Source: Treponema sp. (lineage in GTDB: Bacteria > Spirochaetota > Spirochaetia > Treponematales > Treponemataceae). Taken from it: DNA of 33,351 nucleotides. A program made the translations under genes and the position numbers. This document shows, piece after piece, positions 15,902 through 22,502 of this stretch (its first letter is position 1; each line of letters starts with the position of its first letter). The notes beneath the pieces are model-generated. The model searched no databases. It was not told the DNA's origin and saw only the letters and a program-made list of their open reading frames with translations. The stretch lies in the NCBI RefSeq assembly GCF_024696245.1, contig NZ_JAILGZ010000050.1:1-33351 (forward strand), given 5' to 3'.

Positions 15902-17475
15902 TTTTCTTCTATAATCTTAAACATTGGGTCTTCCCCAGGGTGAAGTTCCAGGATGTGCTTTTCGCAGGGACGTACTTCCGAAGGATCATGGGTTACATGA
16001 AGAAGGGTGGTGGTTCCTGTTTCTGCAACAGTTTCTATTAAATCCAGAAGCTTGGTACGGTAATCTTCATCAAGACCGTGGCATGGTTCATCAAGAATAA
16101 GAACCTTTGGATTTTTAACGGCAGCCCTTATTATAAGAATAGCCCTCTGTTCACCGTAGCTTAAAGAAGAGAAAGTGTCGTTTTCCCTGCCTGCAAAACC
16201 TGCAAGTTTAAGCCAGGCTCTTGCCGTTGCCTTTTCAAAGTCCGTAGGAATCTCGTAAAGACCGATACTGTCCTTAAAGCCGGAAATTATTACGTTTTCA
16301 AGGCTTGTTCCACCAACCATGCGGTATTCAACATGAAGCCTGTAGCTTACGATTCCCAGTTTACGCTTAATATCCCAGATTGTTTCTCCGGAACCACGGC
16401 GCTTTCCAAAAATCTTTATGTTTTCCCTAAAGACCTGCATGTTGTCTCCGGTTATAAGTTCAAGAATAGTAGTTTTTCCGGAACCATTAGGTCCTCTTAT
16501 AAGCCAGTGAATGCCCTTACGGATTTCCCAGTTAAGGTTTACAAGAACATGGTGATCTTCCCAGCCCACATTTACGTTTTCAAAGCTTATAAGGCTTTCT
16601 TCTGTTGAATCATCTTCCGGGGCAAGGGCATGGCTTTCTTTTCTTATAGTTTCCAGTTCTTCCAGAAAAGCCTTCTTTGTTTTTTCCCTTTCTTCTTCTT
16701 TTTTAGCCCTCTTTTCCATAACAAGAGCTTCGTATTCCTTTCTGTCACCGCAGAATGAAACTTTTTTGTCCTTAAACTCTATTACCTTGTTAATATTGTC
16801 TGGAATTTCATGAAAGCGTTCCATACAAAGTATGATTTTAGGAAAACCTGAATCCTTATCTGAATTTGTCTGCCTGTGGGAAAGGGTGTCAAAGAATTCC
16901 AGGAGTATGCGGCGGCTTTCTGCATCAAGACCGGCAAATGGATCGCTTAAAATTAAAAGTCCGCATCCTGACAGCAGGGCACGGCATAAAAGGGTACGCC
17001 TGATTTCTCCTGTAGACATGTAACGCAGGCCCCGGTCAAGGATTTTTTCTACGCCGCAAAGCTTTACCTGAGGAAAAGTTTCCAGTCTGGCAGCTATAGG
17101 GGGAAGGGGAGCACCTTTTTTAGAGGAACCGCCAAGAACTTCACATATATACTGTCTTCCCGTACGGCCAATATCTTCTTTATCCATGTATTCGCTTTCG
17201 TCCCTCATGCGTTCTTCTTCTATTAAAGAAGCTGCTACTTCAAGGGACACAGTAGCAACATTACCTGCAAAAGAGTTTTCTGCCAGTGAATCTTCTGCCA
17301 GTGGAGTAAAATCTGCTTTTCCTGACAGGGCATCAATAAAGGCTGCCTTACCACCCCCGTTAGGCCCTGTAATAAGCCATGCCTGAGAGCTGTTCATGGT
17401 AAAGTCCACATTATTAAGGATTGTTACTGAGTTTTTGCTTACGGAACAGTTTTTTATCTGAATTAAGTTTTCCAT
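15898..17475 (-). CDS. modF: ModF/PhrA-like tandem ATP-binding protein with degenerate first site
   Basis: The protein has 525 residues with two ABC ATPase domains and no membrane part. The second domain (about 295-525) is intact: GPNGSGKT (328-335), the ModF-typical RRGSGETIWDIK (359-370), LSYGEQ (438-443), LDEP (461-464) and H496. The first domain has the STGE signature block typical of ModF (154-157). Its Walker A ends in GKA (A44 in place of Ser/Thr), and its Walker B reads LLILSDPF (S177, D178) in place of LDEP, so ATP hydrolysis there is doubtful. In E. coli, ModF is encoded with the molybdate genes, but its role is unclear. No molybdate transporter is nearby. An Arg/Lys/Glu coiled stretch (about 252-282) links the halves. 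GAAGG precedes the ATG by seven bases. Confidence 0.82.
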   Translation of the reverse strand: MENLIQIKNCSVSKNSVTILNNVDFTMNSSQAWLITGPNGGGKAAFIDALSGKADFTPLAEDSLAENSFAGNVATVSLEVAASLIEEERMRDESEYMDKEDIGRTGRQYICEVLGGSSKKGAPLPPIAARLETFPQVKLCGVEKILDRGLRYMSTGEIRRTLLCRALLSGCGLLILSDPFAGLDAESRRILLEFFDTLSHRQTNSDKDSGFPKIILCMERFHEIPDNINKVIEFKDKKVSFCGDRKEYEALVMEKRAKKEEEREKTKKAFLEELETIRKESHALAPEDDSTEESLISFENVNVGWEDHHVLVNLNWEIRKGIHWLIRGPNGSGKTTILELITGDNMQVFRENIKIFGKRRGSGETIWDIKRKLGIVSYRLHVEYRMVGGTSLENVIISGFKDSIGLYEIPTDFEKATARAWLKLAGFAGRENDTFSSLSYGEQRAILIIRAAVKNPKVLILDEPCHGLDEDYRTKLLDLIETVAETGTTTLLHVTHDPSEVRPCEKHILELHPGEDPMFKIIEEK

Positions 17476-17523
17476 ACTTCTGCCTTCTTTGAATGCAATA
17501 GATATAAGTTATTCAGATAATAA

Positions 17524-17554
17524 TAAAAAAAAGCTGCCTCATAGTGAAGCAGCT
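17524..17554 (-). terminator. Rho-independent terminator after the CBM48 gene
   Basis: The arms AGCTGC (17532-17537) and GCAGCT (17549-17554) extend inward on the minus strand through a U-G pair and TCA/TGA to a three-base loop. A T-run (complement of 17524-17531) follows. On the plus strand the U-G pair is a mismatch, which supports minus-strand use. Confidence 0.88.
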
Positions 17555-17585
17555 CTAATAAAAGTTTTTAAGTCTTTTATAATAT

Positions 17586-17894
17586 TTAGCAGATAACAAC
17601 AGAGTTGTCTGTATGTGAGAAAGGAGCCGGAATGTACTTGTCTGCTGCCCAGTCGTTTTCCCACTGTTTGCCGTCAAGAAGATAGCGGAACTGATATTCT
17701 TTACCAGCTTCAAGAGGAATTTTTACGGAGAAAGTTCCGTCTTTACCCTTCTTGAGTGGTGTTTCAGTGCTGCTCCATCCATTAAAGTCGCCTGCTATGG
17801 TTACTGTTTCAGCTCCATGTGCAGCGTCCTGTGAAACGGAAAATGTAACATTACAAGTAACTTTGTCTTTGGAATAGGATTTTTTTAAAGCCAT
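17586..17894 (-). CDS. Free-standing CBM48 (AMPK/isoamylase N-terminal-like) glycogen-binding protein
   Basis: The protein has 102 residues, and the whole chain is one early-set beta-sandwich. The CBM48/AMPK glycogen-binding pattern is clear: VTIAGDFNGWS (31-41), then LKKGKDGTFSVKIPLEAG, YQFRYLLDG, W and a NDWAADKY segment. Such modules normally sit at the N-terminus of branching or debranching enzymes and bind alpha-1,4/1,6 glucans. Here there is no catalytic domain. There is no signal peptide, so a role at intracellular glycogen is inferred. GGAG lies seven bases from the ATG. The gene has its own promoter and terminator and is therefore a monocistronic unit, divergent from metK. Confidence 0.85.
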   Translation of the reverse strand: MALKKSYSKDKVTCNVTFSVSQDAAHGAETVTIAGDFNGWSSTETPLKKGKDGTFSVKIPLEAGKEYQFRYLLDGKQWENDWAADKYIPAPFSHTDNSVVIC

Positions 17895-17937
17895 GCATAA
17901 ACTCCTTTACATGATTACCTTTATTTAATTATAAATA

Positions 17938-17966
17938 ATTATAAGTCAAGAATTTCCAATTTGCAA
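17938..17966 (-). promoter_or_regulatory. Sigma70-type promoter of the CBM48 gene
   Basis: On the minus strand TTGCAA (17961-17966) and a perfect TATAAT (17938-17943) are 17 bases apart. The predicted start is near 17931, giving a leader of about 37 bases. Confidence 0.65.
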
Positions 17967-18017
17967 TATTTAAAGTAATCTTGATAAAATTTTACGATTA
18001 TTGATACTTTTTTACCC

Positions 18018-18046
18018 TTGATTTTAACAACTTACTGTATTATATT
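18018..18046 (+). promoter_or_regulatory. Sigma70-type promoter of metK
   Basis: TTGATT (18018-18023) and TATATT (18041-18046) are 17 bases apart. The start would be near 18053, just upstream of the riboswitch. The flanking 17967-18017 is AT-rich with nothing else recognisable. Confidence 0.5.
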
Positions 18047-18062
18047 TCACGTGCACTAACTA

Positions 18063-18135
18063 TCCGCCGATTTATCCAAATTGCAGAGCGGAAGCTGTCC
18101 TCGCAGGAGGTCAGTAAATCTTGCTAAAAGGGAGG
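18063..18135 (+). promoter_or_regulatory. SAM-II type riboswitch with an extra hairpin, in the metK leader
   Basis: The leader aligns to the SAM-II pseudoknot riboswitch. P1 is TCCGC (18063-18067) with GCGGA (18088-18092). The loop has GATTTA (18069-18074), CC (18076-18077) and TTGCA (18081-18085). The 3' strand has TAAA (18115-18118) and GCTAAAAGGG (18123-18132). The loop aligns base for base to the metX SAM-II RNA whose structure is known. Predicted pseudoknot pairs are G83-C124, C84-G123 and A85-U122 (last digits of position), plus CC 76-77 with GG in the ribosome-binding site AGGGAGG (18129-18135). Between P1 and TAAA lies an added hairpin, 18095-18114, with a 7-bp stem, a U-U mismatch and a GCAG loop. 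SAM binding would hide the ribosome-binding site and reduce MetK synthesis (known mechanism, applied by inference). Confidence 0.85.
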
Positions 18136-18142
18136 CTCGACT

Positions 18143-19348
18143 ATGAGCGCTGTCTTAAACAAAAATCATCACTTATTTACATCAGAATCAGTAGGAGAAG
18201 GACACCCGGACAAACTTTGTGATCAGGTTTCGGATGCTATCCTTGATTATGCCCTTTCTCTTGATAAGAATGCCCACGTTGCCTGTGAGACATTTTCTAC
18301 TACAAATTTCCTTCTTGTTGGAGGAGAAGTAGGTTTTCAGGATCCAAAAGTAGACATTAATGTATTTAAGTCAAACGTAGAAAAAATAGCCCGTCAGGTT
18401 GCACTTGATATCGGTTATGATTCAGCAGAAAAGGGACTGGACGGTAAAAACTGTGTATTTGAAAACCGTATCCATGCCCAGTCAGCAGATATTAATCAGG
18501 GTGTAGTAGGAAAAGGCCTTGATGAATACGAAGGTCAGCAGGGTGCCGGAGACCAGGGAATGATGTTTGGTTATGCCTGCAATGAAACTCCTTCACTTAT
18601 GCCTGCTCCAGTATACTATTCACATCAGATTCTTCTTAAAGCCCATGAACTTCGTCACTCAGGTGCCATAAAGTGGCTCAGGCCTGATGCAAAATCTCAG
18701 GTTACAGTTGAATATGACGGTTTTAAGCCTGTAAGAATCGATACTGTTGTAGTTTCTCATCAGCATGATGACGTTGTTTCTCACGAAGAACTCGAAAAGA
18801 CTATAATAGAAAAGATTGTTAAGCCTGTTCTTGAACCAACTGGTCTTCTTGATGAAAACACAAAGTACTACATCAACCCTACAGGCCGCTTTGTAACAGG
18901 TGGTCCTGATGGAGATGCAGGTCTTACCGGCCGCAAAATTATCGTAGATACTTATGGTGGAATGGGCCGTCATGGTGGTGGAGCATTCAGCGGTAAGGAT
19001 CCTTCAAAAGTAGACCGTTCTGCAGCTTACATGGCCCGCTATATTGCAAAGAACATTGTTGCAGCAGGTCTTTCTGACAGGGCAGAAGTTCAGCTGGCTT
19101 ATGCTATTGGTGTTCCATTCCCTGTATCAATTATGGTAGATACTTTTGGAACAGAAAAGTATGACTGTGCAAAGATTGTTGCTGCCGTAGAAAAGGTTTT
19201 TGACTGCACACCTGCAGGAATTTCAGCAACCCTTAACCTTAAGCAGCCAATTTATCGTAAAACAGCAAGCTATGGTCACTTTGGCCGTGAAGGTTTCCCT
19301 TGGGAAAATACTGATAAGATTCAGGCCCTTCAGGAAGCTGTAAAATAA
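18143..19348 (+). CDS. metK: S-adenosylmethionine synthetase
   Basis: The protein has 401 residues, the normal length for the family. It makes S-adenosylmethionine from methionine and ATP in the cytoplasm. Signature segments are [24 protein letters not shown] near the N-terminus (with the ATP/Mg-binding GHPDK), [12 protein letters not shown] in the middle, and [19 protein letters not shown] in the C-terminal third. The ATG at 18143 lies seven bases after AGGGAGG, which is part of the riboswitch. Feedback control by its own product is therefore expected. nth follows after 19 bases, probably on the same transcript. Confidence 0.98.
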   Translation: MSAVLNKNHHLFTSESVGEGHPDKLCDQVSDAILDYALSLDKNAHVACETFSTTNFLLVGGEVGFQDPKVDINVFKSNVEKIARQVALDIGYDSAEKGLDGKNCVFENRIHAQSADINQGVVGKGLDEYEGQQGAGDQGMMFGYACNETPSLMPAPVYYSHQILLKAHELRHSGAIKWLRPDAKSQVTVEYDGFKPVRIDTVVVSHQHDDVVSHEELEKTIIEKIVKPVLEPTGLLDENTKYYINPTGRFVTGGPDGDAGLTGRKIIVDTYGGMGRHGGGAFSGKDPSKVDRSAAYMARYIAKNIVAAGLSDRAEVQLAYAIGVPFPVSIMVDTFGTEKYDCAKIVAAVEKVFDCTPAGISATLNLKQPIYRKTASYGHFGREGFPWENTDKIQALQEAVK

Positions 19349-19367
19349 GAGGCTGTATAATAATAGT

Positions 19368-19997
19368 ATGAAACTGCTGTCAGAAAGTCAGATTGAGGAA
19401 GTTTTTACCCGCTTTAAAAAGGCAAATCCCTGTCCTCAGTCTGAATTAAAGTGGACTTCTCCCTTTACTCTTCTGGTAGCAGTTGTACTTTCTGCCCAGG
19501 CTACGGATAAAAGCGTAAATATTGCAACAGAAAAGCTTTATGCCGTAGCCGACACCCCTCAAAAAATCCTTGCCCTTAAAGAAGAAGGGCTTATTCCCTA
19601 CATAAAATCCATAGGTCTTTATAAATCCAAAGCTAAACACGTAATTGCCCTCTGCCGCAAATTAATAGAAGATTTTGACGGAAAAGTTCCTTCCACCAGG
19701 GAAGAGCTTATGACTCTAAGCGGAGTTGGCCGTAAAACTGCAAATGTAGTGCTGAATGTGGTTTTTCATCAGCCTGTAATGCCGGTAGATACCCACCTTA
19801 TGCGTATCTGTCCAAAAATCGGTCTGGCCCAGGGTAAAAATCCGGAAGAAGTAGAAGCCTCCCTTGTAGAACGTATTCCCCAAAAGTATATGGAACATGC
19901 CCACCACTGGCTTATTCTTCATGGCCGCTATATCTGTAAGGCCCGTAATCCTCTTTGTGAACAGTGTATTATTAGTGATATTTGCTGCCATAATTAG
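19368..19997 (+). CDS. nth: Endonuclease III (DNA glycosylase/AP lyase)
   Basis: The protein has 209 residues. It removes oxidised pyrimidines from DNA and nicks the abasic site. The helix-hairpin-helix LSGVGRKTANVVL (117-129) carries catalytic K123, and D141 in PVDTH is the second catalytic residue. The C-terminal [4Fe-4S] ligands are intact with spacing C190-x6-C197-x2-C200-x5-C206. It lies 19 bases after metK with only a weak ribosome-binding site (AGAGG, 16 bases away), so it may depend on upstream translation. No clear terminator follows. Confidence 0.96.
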   Translation: MKLLSESQIEEVFTRFKKANPCPQSELKWTSPFTLLVAVVLSAQATDKSVNIATEKLYAVADTPQKILALKEEGLIPYIKSIGLYKSKAKHVIALCRKLIEDFDGKVPSTREELMTLSGVGRKTANVVLNVVFHQPVMPVDTHLMRICPKIGLAQGKNPEEVEASLVERIPQKYMEHAHHWLILHGRYICKARNPLCEQCIISDICCHN

Positions 19998-20016
19998 TGT
20001 ATAATTGAGAAAAATG

Positions 20017-20076
20017 ACTTTAGAAAAAAAAGCTAAAGTTGATATGATTTTCTGCCGATATTGGTTAAGATATAAT
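20017..20076 (+). promoter_or_regulatory. Hairpin and possible promoter upstream of the LysM protein gene
   Basis: A perfect 7-bp inverted repeat, ACTTTAG (20017-20023) and CTAAAGT (20033-20039), encloses an A-rich loop. A perfect -10 TATAAT lies at 20071-20076, but a good -35 at the right spacing is not evident (TTGATA at 20039 is too far). The hairpin lacks a T-run, so it is a poor terminator. Confidence 0.35.
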
Positions 20077-20099
20077 AGAATCTAATTACGAGGGTATCT

Positions 20100-22502
20100 A
20101 TGAAGCAAATTGGAATTAAACTGGCGGACGGAACTTTTTACCCCATTCTTACTGAAGGAACTGCCGAGACAAAAAATCTCAATCTTACCACTGTTCAGGA
20201 CAACCAGACTACAGTTCATGTAGACCTTTACCGTTCTGAATCAGGATCTATGGATGATGCTGAATATGTTGATACCCTGGAAATTAAACAGCTTAATCCC
20301 CACGAAAACGGTGAACCTACCCTTAATCTGGAAATATCCCTTGATGAAAAAAATGCCCTCAGTGCAAAAATAAATGACCCGGAAACAGGAAAAAACAGCC
20401 AGACTCAGGTAACTCTTGTTTCAAGAACTCTGCTGGACAGAAATACTGAACCTGTTAACTTTAATATTGACGATACAATTGTTCCTCTTGATACTGACGA
20501 CAATTCCCAGACTGCAGAAGCTTCTGAATCTACAGATACAGAGATTCCGGGAGAAGCTTATGACAATACAATTGCAAATGACCTGCCTCTTACAGACGAT
20601 GCTATTATTGAAGAACCTGTGGTAGAAGAACCCCTTATGGAAGAAACAGCCGTAAGTGACGAAGACCTGGCAGACTTTAACGAAGAAGAAATTACCCTTC
20701 CTGTAACAGATGAAAGTGCAGAGGGGAATTCACTTGATAATCCGGAAGAAAAAGATGAAGGTTTGTCTGCTGCAGACGCTGCCCTTATTGCCGGAGGAGC
20801 TGCTTTAGCCGGAGCTGGTGCCTATGCCCTGGCAAATTCAGATGATAATAAAGAAGAAAATAATGATTTTGAAATTCCTGCCGATATTTTAAATGATCTT
20901 CCTTCTCAGGACCAAAGTGAAGGTGACTCTGATTCAGAAAAAATGGATGAAGTGAGCCTTTCTATGGATGAACTTAATGTTCTTGGTGTAGGTGATAACG
21001 AGAAGATAGAAAGTAGTGAAGAGGAAAGTGCAGTGATAGGACCATCTCCAAACGACGAAGATTTTTCTTTTGATGAAGTAAATGAAGAAAGCCAGGTTTC
21101 TGTTGATGAATCAGAAGCTTCAAAAGAAGAAAAAAGTGATGATTTTAATTTTGACTCAATTTCAGAAAGCGATCCTGCTCTGGTAGAAACTCCTGTAGAA
21201 GAATCTGTTCCGGAAGAAGAGCCGGCTGCAGAGGATATTTCTGTAGAAGAAGCAGTTACAGAAGAAACTCCTGCAGAACCATCCCTTGATGACTTTAGCC
21301 TGCCTGATTTTGATGCTCCTGCTGATGATACAGTAACAGAAGATGTTTCCGTAGAAGAATCTGTTCCGGAAGAAGAATCTGTTACAGCAGAAGAGCCAGT
21401 TACAGAAGAGTCTGTCGTAGAAGAAACTCCTGCAGAACCATCTCTTGATGATTTTAGCCTGCCTGATTTTGATGCCCCTGCTGATGATGCAGTAACAGAA
21501 GATGTTTCCGTAGAAGAATCTGTTCCGGAAGAAGAATCTGTTCCGGAAGAAGAAGCTGTTGCAGAAGAGCCTGTCGTAGAAGAAACTCCTGCTGAACCAT
21601 CCCTTGATGACTTTAGTCTTCCTGATTTTGATGCTCCTGCAGATGATACAGTAACAGAAGAAGAAGTTTCTGCAGAAGATTCAGTAGAAGAAAATCCTGC
21701 TGACGAAGAAAAGCCTGCAGAAGAAGATTTTAGCCTTCCTGACTTTGATGATGAACAGACAGCAGTTGCAGCAGCAAGTGCAAGTGCTGTAGGATTAAGT
21801 GGTGTTTTTGATGAAGATTTTGGGGAACCAGATCTTAATACAGAAGAAGAGTTTGACACCAGCTCACTGGATGACGATATGTATAAAACAAAAGATCCAA
21901 CTTTCAGACCTGACAATAATATGTTCAGCGACCTTTATGACAAAGAAACCCTCGAAGGAAAGTCTACATACAATTCAGACTATCAGGATGCTGATGAAAT
22001 TAAAAAGAAGACCCGCGTACCTGTAATTATCTGCATTATCTGTGCAATTATTTGTATCATCGGTGCCCTTCTTGTGCTTTTTGTAATTCCGTCAAAGATT
22101 AATATCTTCAATAAGAATAAAAAAGCTCAGCCTCAGCAGCAGCCTGTGGAAGAGCCGGTAGAAGAAGCTTACGAAGAACCTGTTGCAGACCTTGATGAAA
22201 AGGTAGTAATAGAAGTTGTTCCTCCTGCAGAAAAAGAAGTTGAACCTGAGCCTGCTGCTCCTGCAAAAGAAAACGAAATCGTTGTTGTAAAAGAAGCAGA
22301 AGTAGTTGTACCGGAAGTACCTAAGGCAGACGTAAAGAAGGAACCTGTTACATATAAGATTAAGTGGGGCGATACCCTTTGGGATATTGCAAATGCTTAC
22401 TATAAAAATCCATGGCGCTATAAGTTCCTTGCCCGTTATAATGGAATCAGAAATCCGGATAAGATTGTTTCCGGAACATACATAAAAATTCCTAACGAAT
22501 GA
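20100..22502 (+). CDS. Single-span membrane protein: Hsp70 substrate-binding-like domain, acidic repeats, LysM
   Basis: The protein has 800 residues. Residues 1-120 read like the beta-sandwich substrate-binding domain of DnaK without the ATPase: IGIK..DGT..., then QDNQTTVHVDLY, IKQLNPHENGEPTLNLEISLDE and NDPETGK. Residues about 120-635 are very acidic and low-complexity, with an Ala/Gly hydrophobic patch (AALIAGGAALAGAGAYALA, about 227-245). They include three 53-residue repeats from about 388 containing PSLDDFSLPDFDAP. A single membrane span lies at about 640-665. A Pro/Glu-rich stretch (about 670-745) leads to a C-terminal LysM (about 750-798, GDTLWDIANAYYKNPWRY). With no signal peptide, the long N-terminus should be cytoplasmic and the LysM periplasmic, holding peptidoglycan. 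Its stop overlaps the lytic transglycosylase start (ATGA), coupling the two. GAGGG precedes the ATG. Confidence 0.8.
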   Translation: MKQIGIKLADGTFYPILTEGTAETKNLNLTTVQDNQTTVHVDLYRSESGSMDDAEYVDTLEIKQLNPHENGEPTLNLEISLDEKNALSAKINDPETGKNSQTQVTLVSRTLLDRNTEPVNFNIDDTIVPLDTDDNSQTAEASESTDTEIPGEAYDNTIANDLPLTDDAIIEEPVVEEPLMEETAVSDEDLADFNEEEITLPVTDESAEGNSLDNPEEKDEGLSAADAALIAGGAALAGAGAYALANSDDNKEENNDFEIPADILNDLPSQDQSEGDSDSEKMDEVSLSMDELNVLGVGDNEKIESSEEESAVIGPSPNDEDFSFDEVNEESQVSVDESEASKEEKSDDFNFDSISESDPALVETPVEESVPEEEPAAEDISVEEAVTEETPAEPSLDDFSLPDFDAPADDTVTEDVSVEESVPEEESVTAEEPVTEESVVEETPAEPSLDDFSLPDFDAPADDAVTEDVSVEESVPEEESVPEEEAVAEEPVVEETPAEPSLDDFSLPDFDAPADDTVTEEEVSAEDSVEENPADEEKPAEEDFSLPDFDDEQTAVAAASASAVGLSGVFDEDFGEPDLNTEEEFDTSSLDDDMYKTKDPTFRPDNNMFSDLYDKETLEGKSTYNSDYQDADEIKKKTRVPVIICIICAIICIIGALLVLFVIPSKINIFNKNKKAQPQQQPVEEPVEEAYEEPVADLDEKVVIEVVPPAEKEVEPEPAAPAKENEIVVVKEAEVVVPEVPKADVKKEPVTYKIKWGDTLWDIANAYYKNPWRYKFLARYNGIRNPDKIVSGTYIKIPNE
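21261..21737 (+). repeat. Three in-frame 159-bp tandem repeats
   Basis: GAAGAAACTCCTGC begins units at 21261, 21420 and 21579, exactly 159 bases (53 codons) apart. Each unit encodes PSLDDFSLPDFDAP followed by a Val/Glu/Pro/Ser/Thr acidic run. The third unit diverges in its second half, and a fourth remnant (EDFSLPDFDD) follows near 21725. Confidence 0.9.

Noticed and set aside
17895-18062. Possible small RNA or tRNA between the CBM48 gene and metK
   Set aside because: The stretch is AT-rich with two promoters facing outward. No cloverleaf or other stable fold was seen before the riboswitch.
20906-21916. 336-codon Ser-rich open frame on the minus strand
   Set aside because: It is the antisense of the GAA/GAAG-rich acidic repeats of the LysM protein; the Ser/Thr composition follows directly from that.
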